Positions 24,574 to 34,252 of a DNA stretch of 64,000 nt are shown piece after piece. This stretch comes from Dermatemys mawii (Eukaryota; Chordata; Testudines; Dermatemydidae): contig ML677326.1 of the NCBI GenBank assembly GCA_007922305.1, positions 53,810,785-53,874,784 on the forward strand. Reading direction: 5' to 3'. Position 1 is the first letter of the stretch, and every line of letters starts with the position of its first letter. A program made the position numbers and the translations under genes. The notes beneath the pieces were generated by a model. It ran no database searches and was not told where the DNA came from. It was given only the letters and a program-made list of their open reading frames with translations.

Positions 24574-25715
24574 TAAACCCTGGCATCCCTTTGTGAACCT
24601 GCAATCTTTTGTGGATGTAATTTAGATATTTAAGTGCCAGATTGTGTTGCAAAACATTGTTGACACAAAAGGCCAGATCCAGTAAAAGCCACCATATGTA
24701 AAAATCAAGCATCTGATTTCTTACTATTTGTAGAACAGAAAATACTGTTTTCAACATTTGGAATATGGCCACAAAAGCAATGTCAGACATTACTTTAATT
24801 TTGCTTCATATGGTGGGGTGCAAAGACAATATCCACCTGCTACAGCAAAAGGCTGAAGAACAATGATTAAAACAATGGTGTAAAGGATTGAGGCAATTAG
24901 TTTAGCTTAATCTCTGAATCAAGGCTAACTACAACTTCTTGACAAGACACACAAGAAGTTCAGAAGGCTACAAGTTTGCAATAAAACTGTTAAGGGATTT
25001 TATTTTATGGTTATTATTTATTGCAGTGGTTGCTTGCCTTAAAAATATTCTGTGCTTCTTTGCAGTGTCTCAGCAAAGAAGGAGACTAATATCTATGTGA
25101 GGTAATATAGAGCACAAATGAGGCAAATTGCATAAGCATATTAAGGTTAAGGATTCATATCAACAGCATCACCCCCAGCTCTTTGCACTTGGTCATGCCC
25201 ATAAGTCTCCCATCTGCTCCTGTCTCAACATGCTCCCGCTTCCAGCATGACAACCCAGCTGCTCCTTTTTGACAGCACCTGGGTTCCTGTTCAGCTGATC
25301 TCATTGACACTCCCACCCAGGTCCCTTTGACAATACCCTCTGGGTCTTCAGTTTCTCTTTTCCAACTCTCCAGGTTTCTCAGCCCCTTTTCACTCATGTT
25401 CTCTGAGTCCCACAGCTTCATGATAACCCTGGGGACTTCAGCTGCTCCTTATCCATATCTTCCAAGACCTCCTGATCACCCTTTTCTTGGTGTCTTCACT
25501 TCCTTATCATATTTTCATCATGTTCAGAAATTGTTCATTCCAGAGTAAAGCTGCTTTTGTGGTTTAATCATATACTCTTGGTTCCTATGGCTTTTCAATC
25601 AAGAGAAGCCTCCTTGTAAAGCCATCAACAATATTCAGTTTGGTATTGGAACCAAGCAGCCATCTTTACCCTGGTAGTTATAGGCCTGTCAGATTTTGTT
25701 CCTGGGCAACATAAA

Positions 25716-27005
25716 AACAGTTTATATAGGACTCAATTAATAAAGAACTGAAGGATGGTAATATAATTAATGCCAATCAATATGAGTTTATGGAAAACAG
25801 ATCCTGTCAAACTAACTGAATATCTTTTCCTGAGGAGAATACAAGTTTGGTTGATATAGTGTTAATGTAATATACTTAGACTTCTGGAAGGCATTGACTT
25901 GGTACTGCAAAACATTAAAAACTAGAATGATATCAAATTAACATGGCACACATTGAATAGATTAAAAGCTGGCTAACCAATATCTCTAAAAATGTAATCC
26001 TGAATGAGGAATTATCATCAAGTGAGTGTTTGTAGGTGGATTCGGCAGTGACCAATTTTGGCCCTACATTATTTAAGCATTTTTATTAGTGACCTAAAAG
26101 AAAATGTAGAATTATTGAAAGTTTGCAGATGACACAAATTGGAGTAGGGTAAATAATGAAGAGGTTAGGTCAGTGATACAGAGAAATCTGGGTTGCTTGT
26201 AAGCTTAGGACAGGCAAACTATACATATATATATATATGTCTAAATGTACACATATATATTAAAAATGATAAATGTAGGCCCTATTTACAGAATGGGGGA
26301 CTCAGCCTGGGAAGCAGTGACTCTGAAAAAGATTTGGAGGTCATGATGGATAATCAGCTGAACATAAGCTTCTAGTGAGAGAGTGGCCAAAGGAGCTAAT
26401 GCAATCCTGGGATGCATAAACAGGGAAGTTGACAGTAGGAGTAGAGAGGCTATTTTACCTTTGTATTTGGCACCGCTGCTGGAATACTGTGTCTGCTTCT
26501 GATACTCACAATTCAAGAAGGATGGAAACAAATTGGAGAAGGTTGAGAGAAGAGTCATAAAAACAATTAAAGGATAAGAAAACAAATCTTATTGTGAAAC
26601 TCAAGGAGCTCAATCTATTTATTTTAATAAAGAGAAGATTAAGGAGTGACAATTACAGTCTATCATTGCCTATAGGGGAAGAAATATTTAATAGTGGTCT
26701 CTTCAGTCAAGCTGAAAAAGATATGTAACATGATTCAATGACTGGAAGTGGAAGCTAGACAAATTCAGACTGGAAATAATGTATCCTCTTTAACAATGAA
26801 GGTAACTAACCACTGAAGCAATTTACCAATGATTTACCAATTTACCAGTGATGCTGTATTCTCTATCACTAGCAATTTTTAAATCAAGATTGGATATGTT
26901 TCTAAAATATATGACCTAGGACTTTTGGGGGGAAGTTCTATGGTCTGTGTTATATAGGAGGTCAGGATCATTTTGATCATCTAGTCTTTCTGGCCTTAAA
27001 ATCTA
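25716..27005 (+). mobile_element. Old, highly decayed CR1 LINE, tail ...AAAATCTATGA
   Basis: Longest CR1-related stretch of the window but strongly diverged. Readable traces: motif A-like TAGACTTCTGGAAGGCATTGAC (near 25876), motif C-like TTTGCAGATGACACAAA (near 26121), DSEKDLEVMMDNQLN (near 26318-26362), LEYCVCF (near 26480). The 3' end has ATGGTCTGTGTTATATAGGAGGTCAGGATC and CTGGCCTTAAAATCTATGA (26984-27005). Numerous stops, indels and a later-expanded AT microsatellite (26220-26265). Older than the copies at 16.4 and 37.2 kb. Confidence 0.8.
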
Positions 27006-27110
27006 TGATTAGTCCTAATAATTACATTAAATTAAAGTTGAAAGAGATCATTATGCATAACACAGACCATAATATTTAATCAAGCCCATGACTTATTGGT
27101 TGAGCTAGAG

Positions 27111-27408
27111 CAGGGGTCGGCAGCCTTTCAGAAGCGGTGTGCCAAGTCTTCATTTATTCACTCTAATTTAAGGTTTCATGTGCCAGTAATACATTTTAAC
27201 ATTTTTAGAAGGTCTCTTTCTATACGTCTATAATATATAACTAAGCTATTGTATGCAAAGTAAATAAGCTTTTTAAAATGTTTAAGAAGCTTCAATTAAA
27301 TTAAAAGAAAGAGCCAGACTGGTGGCCAAGATCCAGGCAGCGTGAGTGCCACTGAAAATCAGCTCGCGTACTGCCTTTGGCATGCGTGCCATACATTGCC
27401 TATGCCTG
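27111..27408. mobile_element. hAT MITE (CAGGGGTCGGCA ends) with perfect 8-bp target duplication
   Basis: Ends are CAGGGGTCGGCAGCC and, on the other strand, CAGGCATAGGCAATG: a shared, slightly decayed hAT-type TIR. AGCTAGAG occurs immediately outside both ends (27103-27110 and 27409-27416), an exact 8-bp duplication as hAT transposases generate. Length 298 bp. The interior is AT-rich with GTGTGCCAAGTCTTCATTTA near the left end and CGCGTACTGCC...GCATGCGTGCC near the right. Non-coding; the transposase must have come from elsewhere. Confidence 0.92.
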
Positions 27409-27416
27409 AGCTAGAG

Positions 27417-30400
27417 CCTTTCAGAAAAACAATAATCTTGATTTGTTAATAAGAATGAATGTAAGTATGGAAATCATGAAGCAGTCTGATTATTTCTGAG
27501 TAGATGTCTCTTCCTGAGTGCTTGTCCAGATGCAGGACTTATTGCATGGCTAACTGGGTTGTAAATCTATAGTGCTAATAGCGGCATTCTGTCTTTGTCA
27601 GTGCTCTGGTGCAGCAGACAACTGCCTCAGCCTCTCCTACTTGTTCTTCCTCACTGAGCATGGCTCCCCTGCCCGTTCCAACCTGACAAACTTCTGATTA
27701 GCTGAGAGGAAAACTCCCTCAGTTTTGATTGGCCAGATTAGGGAGTAATTGTGCTATCCAAAAATCTGCTTTTCATTCCTCCTCCCTTCTGGTAGAAAGA
27801 CAAGAATCCTTTTTTCCAGAGTCCCTCACATTATGTTGCTAATTATTCCCTTTGTCATGCTAATTTTTTTAGGATTCTTTCTGATACTATTGCAAGAGGT
27901 GAATGGCTGTGAAAGACTGCTACCACATTTGTTAGACATTTACCAGTTTTGTTAATGTTTCCTAAATACCTCATATACCTAACGCACTCCCAGAAATAAA
28001 TCAGTTCTTTACAAGTAATGTTGCTTATGAATGAAACCAATCTTACAAACCAGTTAAGAATTTCTGAAGCAGAATGCACGTGTTATATATTATGACACCA
28101 GCAATCCATTTATTTTGAGACTTGTATTTTCTATTTCACTAAAATCAGTTAACAGAATATACTTTAGATATACATATAGCGTATTGTGTTGATATTTTCA
28201 AAGAGATAAGACTGATAGACACAGGCATTTTAGTTAATGTGAAAGTACAAAATGACTACATTGCTACATACAGTCTGTATAACATATGTGGGAATGGTAA
28301 CGATTAAATAAGCATGCACATTTTGCTGGGATTAAATGGATAGCCAGCAGTGAGTTGTTCCCTCACCAGCAGTCTGTCAGTGAGGTTATATAAACATTCC
28401 ATCAGACTTTATGTGGAAGCATTAATGAGTGATATTTTTTCAGATGATGTCCTTGGTTGCATTTCATATCAAATAAATGAAACTATGATTTATCTTAACC
28501 TAGTTATAAACAAATAGTAAAAAAGTAAATAAGGGAGGAAAAAGATATAGTCTCCAAAATGGTTGCGCATTACCTATAAATTATTATTTTTGGCTAATAT
28601 TCTTAACGGAGTCTATGAGAGTTGAGGGATAAATTTGCCATGGTAGTTAGGTTCCTGACTGCCACTTTAAGTGCCAAAGTACACCAGTTAGCCATCACAG
28701 ACATTCTCAAAACCATTGCTCAACTGTCACCTAGTCAGTCATTGGTGCATACATTTTTGCTGTTGAGCATACTGAAAACTGTATAAGAACTAATATTACC
28801 CATAAGTTAATAAGCTGATTGGTTCCTAAACTGAATCCAGAACAGCAATAAGCCCCTCCCTTGTCAGTCTGGCACCTGGAGGTACATAACTATTGGAGTT
28901 AGGTACCTAAATAGAGGGAGTGGGCCCTAAGCCCCAATCACTTCCCTAAACTCTCCAGGAATGGAATGCAGAGGAAACTCCCTGCTCAATTTGTTGGTTT
29001 CTGAGAATCTTTCTTGGATTCCCAATTCTCTCCATTCATTGTCTGGGGAATCTGAGCACAGTTCTGGGGTAGGGATTCCATTAGGTTGATAGGTACCCAT
29101 TGGGTAGGTATTGCAATGCTCAGCATTGTAACTATCTTTGTGGATGTAGCTCCAAGAGCCTCAGTTTCCTACATGCCTTTGAAAATCCCACCCTTTGTTA
29201 ACAATGGTTAATGTTGTACATACAAAAGTGCTAGGCCTTAATCTAGGATATAGCAAACCACAGTTATTTACTCTGCTTCACAAGAGAATTTGAATGTTTG
29301 AAAGAGTTATCCCATAAATCACAAACTCATTTTATTTTTGAAAATGGAACTTCCTGCTTTTTTTTAAAGGAGTGGTTTATATTGTAACAGAGAATGATAA
29401 TATAGGGACAGATTTTCAAGAGAGCTGCTTGTCCAGCAGCTTCCATTGTGATGTCTGGAAAAACTGTCAGTTTCCATGGCAAGAGGGATATACTTGAACT
29501 GGGGTTGTAAACTAAAGAATTTCATTGTTTTAACATTTGGTTAGAGCAAGAGAAGAATTTATATTAAACTAAGATTAGTGTTCCAAATTACTATCATTAC
29601 ACGTGCACCGGTCAGTATCTAATAGCTTTAAATCCTTGCCAGTATACTTGGTCTATTAGGAGATGTGTGTGTGAGTGAAACGTTTGAGAATTGACATTTT
29701 ATATATCTAACTTTTATGGTTACTATTGGTCAAATTGTTAACTGAAGTATCCATGACTTTTTATTCATGTAAGACTTTACTGACAAATTCATAAAGATTG
29801 TATTAAGGATCCATAGTTACATTTTGGTTCCAAAATCACTGCCTTGGTAGAATTTAGAATATATTCATCACTACATGCTAACTCTGTGATAAGTAAAAGA
29901 GCACATCACAATAAATCTTAACATGTTAACATCCTGATTTAAATTAATTCACATAAATTTTATAAATATCATAAAACTATCTTTATTTTACTTAAAGAAT
30001 TTGTCTACCAGGTGTTCATGAGAAATAGGATACATGTGAAGGTTTAGTTAAAACTACTTAAATAGTAATTTATACTGCACCTACCATAATGGTTTTATAT
30101 TGTCTGTCACTATGTTAAAGGCAGTGTCACTTAAAGGGTTAACAGAAATATAAAACTAAATTCTTTTGGCAGAAACGGGAAATATTCTGCTCTCTGTTTG
30201 GATGCCCTTAATGCCTAATAGGCTGCTATCTACTCCATCTTCAAAGGGATATTTTGCTGATTTCCTTGTCTCACATGAAATGAATCGTTAATGACATAAA
30301 AGTAAAATTGGCTTCAGAAGATTTGGTGCTGTGCAAATAAATGATTCAACTTTATGGCCTATTTCTTCATGTCATAATGAATTATGCCATCCTCAAAGAG

Positions 30401-31025
30401 ATTACATGAATCAATAGGTTGCATGGATGAACACAATATGTTATGCTAAATATGTTACATTAAGAGAGGCAAAGTATAACTAAATTGTATTATAAAATAT
30501 CAGGTCCTTGCTGATCATTTTAGCTGAAGTTGATGGAAATAAAACAAGTTTTTGTGAATATGTACTTTTTTTTCATGTGCAGAAACCTATATATGGTTGT
30601 AAAATTATACAGAAGCTGGTAACAGTAGTAATTTTTTCTTTCATTTTTGAAAAAAAAGTTAAATATCTTGTATAGTGAAGGTATAAGCTACTGATGCAAA
30701 ACTTGCTTCTGTAAGGTGTTGCACACACTAAATTTCCATGAACTTTAAGCCCATCAATATCTTTTTAAAAGATATGCGATAGCTCAAACAAAAGTTAGAT
30801 GCTTGATGCAGAAATTGCTGGGTAAGGTTTATGTTGAGCTCACTGGCAGGTGATGAGAATTCCCTTTTTGCAACAACTTAGGAGATTTCAGTGTTGGGAG
30901 GGGCAAAAAAACAAAAAAAACCTTTGAACATTTTTGCAGAAAGAATGGTGTCGAAATGTGTTTTCAAATTGAAGCCTGAGCATTTGTCTTTGGGGATTGT
31001 ATTGAAACTAGTGCGTCTGTGCCTG
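27417..31025. other. No gene recognised; old MITE fragments near 28.9-29.2 kb
   Basis: AT-rich DNA. About 28895-29195 contains TTAGGTACCTAAATA and, later, TTTGTGGATGTAGCTCC...TTTGAAAATCCCACCC, which resemble an old amniote MITE, but the copy is too decayed to bound. No exon, RNA gene or coding motif was recognised. Confidence 0.45.
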
Positions 31026-31028
31026 ATT

Positions 31029-31150
31029 CTATGCCCTGGTGATAAGGGCACTGGACTGAAATGTAGAGACCAATATTCAAGTCCCTGCTCCTTCCAGTTC
31101 CAAGTGATTGGAGATGAAAAGTTCTGCTTCAAATCTGAATCTATGGCATA
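31029..31150 (+). mobile_element. tRNA-derived SINE fragment
   Basis: Carries tRNA-like Pol III promoter traces in order. An A-box-like region lies near 31045 (GATAAGGGCACTGGACTG, anticodon-arm-like). A B-box-like segment follows at about 31075 (TATTCAAGTCCC), then CTGCTCC, as in tRNA-head SINEs of reptiles. It cannot fold as a functional tRNA: the acceptor stem is not complementary and an unrelated body follows. The element's own tail was not identified. Confidence 0.65.
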
Positions 31151-31257
31151 GCGGGCACCTTGGTCTTCCCCATCAGACTATATAGCTAGTCTCGCTGCCC
31201 AGTTTTGATGAAATAGCATATTCATGCATTACATTTCGCTGAAATTTTCTGTCCAGC

Positions 31258-31328
31258 TCTAGTTCATGGACTGTGTTATACAGGAGGTAAGAGTAGATCC
31301 TAACATCTCCTTCTGGCCTTAAAATATA
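31258..31328 (+). mobile_element. CR1 LINE 3'-end fragment
   Basis: TGGACTGTGTTATACAGGAGG and CTTCTGGCCTTAAAAT match the 3' end of the old CR1 copy ending at 27005. Only the last ~70 bp is present. Confidence 0.7.
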
Positions 31329-31389
31329 AAATTATATATGTGGTAAGTGATATGCTTCCCAGGGGTGCACAAGGTTGGCACACACCATG

Positions 31390-31800
31390 CTGCTATTTGC
31401 TCCTAGAGTGAGGAAGCTTTGTCTGTGCCAGACAGGTGTCAGCTCCCCAACTCCACTGTCCACAGGAAACAAAACCTCTCTCTTCCAGGGCTACACGCGC
31501 TCATGATAGGCACACTGCAACCCCCAAGCCTTCTGAACACTCCCCAAGAGTTACTAGCCGCAGAAAAAAATCCACAGATCCACTGCTCCCAAAGGAGAGA
31601 CACATACCAGCTTGCCATGAAAGTTTATTTAACAGAGTCTAGAGATTGAAATGGTTGCAAGCAAAGGTACTGGCAACAAATGGTTACAGGTAACAAAATC
31701 ACAGTATGCCTTCTAGACTTATTTAAGAAGATACTGTCCTGTCTAATGCAGTTTAGTTCACCTAAAGCCCTTGGGACATTTTCCAGACAAGTTGGATGCG
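31390..31800 (-). mobile_element. LTR-like repeat, minus strand
   Basis: A GC-richer block. TTTATT at 31624-31629 reads AATAAA on the minus strand and would be the polyA signal, with the C/T-rich left part (31420-31600) as U5-like sequence. The layout matches turtle LTRs I recall with 'aagtttatttaacagagt'. It shares GGTTACAGGT.AA.AAA with the block at 7.9-8.6 kb. The right end is unclear and may be cut by the Tigger-like MITE. No internal retroviral genes are present. Confidence 0.5.
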
Positions 31801-31973
31801 ACTATCTTTCATATGAACACACTGACAGTTCGTCTTGCTTGGTAAAAGATTCTGGGTGTACATCAGATCCTCCAGTTATCTCCCCAAAATCCACTGTCTT
31901 ATTTCTAAACAAGACACTTCTGCTGTTTTTGTTAATTTTTTTGCTTCGGATCTTCTTGCATGCAAATTCACTA

Positions 31974-32185
31974 CAGGCATATCGCGTCTTGCGCGAGGGT
32001 TCCATTCCGCAGTTACCACGTAAAGCGGAAACCGTGTATAGCCAGAATCCATTGACTTCAATGGGAGGTGAAATTGCGCCCCCTGCAGGAAGGTTAAATT
32101 TTTTTTCTCCTTTTTTTTTTGTTTTTGCCAACTGTGTAAAGCGGAAATCGTGTATGTTAAATACGCCGAAGACGTGACATGCCTG
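31974..32185. mobile_element. Tigger/pogo-like mariner MITE, TA duplication
   Basis: The left end CAGGCATATCGCGTCTTG and the reverse complement of the right end (CAGGCATGTCACGTCTTC) form a TIR of about 22 bp with few mismatches. TA flanks both (31972-31973 and 32186-32187). The CAGGCAT head is that of Tigger elements. Inside, GTAAAGCGGAAACCGTGTAT (32020-32039) is repeated with one mismatch at 32136-32155, and CCATTGACTTCAATGG sits at 32049-32064. CpGs are well preserved. 212 bp, non-coding; the long frames crossing it are accidental. Confidence 0.85.
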
Positions 32186-32202
32186 TATAACTTCATTAAC
32201 AT

Positions 32203-32393
32203 CAGGATATGTCTTCACTACCTGCCAGATCAGTGGGTCGTGATCAATCTATCTGTGATCAGTTTATCGTGTCTCATCAAGATGTGATAAATCGATCGCC
32301 AAAGGCACTCCCTGTCAACTCCAGAACTGCAGCTCACCAACATGAAGTTGCGTATTTTAGGTTGGCCCCTCCCCCTAGTGTAGACCAAGCCTT
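32203..32393. mobile_element. MITE, internally deleted copy of the 5247/14437 family
   Basis: Begins AGGATATGTCTTCACTAC and ends CTAGTGTAGACCAAGCCTT. It keeps the left hairpin (GTGATCAGTTTATCGTG with GATGTGATAAATCGATC) and the TCAACTCCAGAACTGCAGCTC block. It then jumps from AGCTCACCAA directly to GAAGTTGCGTATTTTAGG near 32343, so the right-central part seen at 14.6 kb is deleted. It lies 15 bp beyond the TA of the Tigger-like MITE. Confidence 0.8.
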
Positions 32394-32765
32394 AGTCTCA
32401 ATAATGCAAATGGACTTACACTGTGAGATGTACAATGGCCAGTCAGAGAGATGTGTCTACTTCCCTCTACCTGAATAAAACCTGTTTATTACCTTTGGGA
32501 AACCTGTCTCAACTCTCATACCTTAAGAGCATAGTTTTCAATATAGATATACAATTCCTTACATATTCATCCATTTTACAATCATTTTGATTGACCGTTA
32601 TGCTACTGAATCTCAGGAGAGAGTTTACATGCAACTCTCTGGCAACCTGTTATGTAGACACTGGGCCCTATGAATCTCTGTAAACCTGAATGTAGACCTT
32701 ATGCCTTCAGCTGGTTTGCAACAAAGATTCCCAGAGTCATAGTAAGTATTCTGTAACCTCTTGGA

Positions 32766-33525
32766 CAGGGGTGAGAAAACTATGGTGACTTGTGGCTAAC
32801 AAGCCATTTTTATCCGGCCCGCGAGCTCCTGGCAGGGGAGCGGGACCAGTGGTCCTGCTCTCCTGGGCGGGGCCCTCTGATAGTGCCCCGGAGAGCGGGC
32901 CCAGTGCACCTCCCAGGAGAGTGGACCCACACCCGCCCGGGCGTGCCGCCCTGACAACTGGCCCGGTGCGCCACTCGGGACAGCAGGCCACAGCCGGATG
33001 CCGCCCGGAGCCCGAGATAGCAGGCTCGTGGCCAGCATCACGCCCTGCACTCCTTGGCCCCGTCCCTGGCTTGGGTCCCGCGCTCCCGAGCCGGGGACGG
33101 GGCCGAGTGCAGCAGACCACGGGGCCCCGTGCTCCCAGCACTGGGACTGGGTGGAGCGCTGAGAGCCACGGGGTCTGGCGCTCTGCTCAGAAGGTAAGCA
33201 GGTGGGGGTGGTGATTAGGGTAGGTGGGGGAGTGGTTAGGATAGGTGGAAGGGCTGGTTAGGGGGTCTCCAGAGGGGGCAGTCAGGGAACAGAGAGCAGG
33301 GGAGATAGATAGGGGATGGGGTCCTGGAGGGCAGTTAGAGTGGGGGGGGTCTCCAGAAGGGGTGATCAGGGAACAAGGAAGGGGTGGTTGGATGGGTCAG
33401 GGGTTCTCAGGGGGGCAGTCTGGGGGCGGGAAGTGTGGGGGGGTAGATGGAGGGGGGGCCTTTGGCCCTCTGCACAATTTTGAACCTTAGTGTGGCCCTC
33501 GGGCCAAAAAGTTTGCCCACCCCTG
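32766..33525. mobile_element. Non-autonomous hAT element, 760 bp, GC-rich cargo
   Basis: The left end is CAGGGGTGAGAAAACTATGG. The right end on the other strand is CAGGGGTGGGCAAACTTTTT, followed by GGCCCGAGGGCCACAC. Flanks CTCTTGGA (32758-32765) and TTCTTGGA (33526-33533) are an 8-bp target duplication with one difference. The interior is strikingly GC-rich: CCCGG/GGGCC-dense from 32815 to 33180, then a G-rich minisatellite. Overlapping open frames on both strands (134-140 residues) result from GC content and show no transposase motif. CpG density suggests low age or protection from methylation. Confidence 0.9.
33195..33455. repeat. G-rich minisatellite inside the hAT element
   Basis: Imperfect repeats of GGGGGTCTCCAGAGGGGGCAGTC-like and GGTCAGGGAACA-like units occur around 33262, 33342 and 33365-33410. 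They are interspersed with GGTGGTTAGG-type repeats (33205-33260). Long runs of G suggest possible G-quadruplex formation, which is inference. Confidence 0.75.
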
Positions 33526-33533
33526 TTCTTGGA

Positions 33534-34127
33534 TGTAAGAATGGTAAGTATGAAGATTCTCATCTACTACCACAATCCTGTGTGCTGTGAAAAAGTTATT
33601 CCATCACTATGAGATAAACTGGAAGAAATGTACAACTATTTAGCATTCCCATGTTAATGATTTAGGTAAGTCTATGGCAAGTAGTAAATGAACTAAACAA
33701 TCATCAAAAAGTTGCAACTGCATTTGCACACTCAAATACTGTGCATTCTAATGTACATAGGAAGCAATACACAAGTAATTAAGATCAACTGCAAAAAATT
33801 AATACATATATTAAAAAGTTAATCAAATGTTTAAGGCATTTTTTTCCCCCATAGGACCATGTTTAAAACCTACAAGGAAAAAATTCAACATTTGACAATG
33901 AATAGCTACAGAAGACACAGACTGTCAACTATCAAAATGTTAATGCATTTTTTTCTTATTTTTAGTGCTTGCCTTTCAAAATAATGTCCTGTATTAATGT
34001 AGAATTATCCAGTGTAGGTCAGTGATAGCTCATTCTGCTTTAATTACATTTTCATGTACTCTACAGTACAAAGTTCACTCCCCATATACACCATAATACT
34101 GTAGCATTCTGTTTTCAAACAGAGGAG
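33534..34127. other. No gene recognised
   Basis: AT-rich DNA downstream of the hAT element without identifiable features. Confidence 0.45.
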
Positions 34128-34252
34128 GACCAGTGGAAAAAGCCCAGGCCAGGGAGAGGAGAAAAGTGAGTTCTAATCCCATCTTTTTTACAGTCTTGTT
34201 TATGATAGTAAAGTTATTTAACTTCTCTCTGCCTCAGTTTGCCCTCTGATTT
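34128..34252 (+). mobile_element. MIR-type SINE fragment
   Basis: Contains a B-box-like GAGTTCTAATCCCATC and the MIR core/tail motif TTATTTAACTTCTCTCTGCCTCAGTTTGCC at 34215-34243. Ancient and diverged; the A-box end is poorly preserved. Confidence 0.75.

Larger units (their letters stand above)
22741..25715. other. No gene recognised; short tandem duplication and (TTTA)n inside
   Basis: Mostly AT-rich unique-looking DNA. CTATTGAAGTCAATAG at 23135-23150 is the centre of an old palindromic repeat. No coding signal was recognised. The frames at 25155-25548 overlap on both strands and carry no motif. Confidence 0.45.

Noticed and set aside
31029..31150. Functional tRNA gene
   Set aside because: A- and B-box-like segments exist but no acceptor-stem pairing or intact cloverleaf; SINE head instead.
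31680..32177. 165-residue open frame
   Set aside because: It crosses from an LTR-like block into the Tigger-like MITE, overlaps open frames on the other strand, and shows no domain; a by-product of repeat sequence.
32737..33214. 134-140-residue proline/glycine-rich open frames on both strands
   Set aside because: They lie inside the GC-rich hAT element, where stop codons are rare by composition. No transposase motif is visible and the frames continue past the element's edge.
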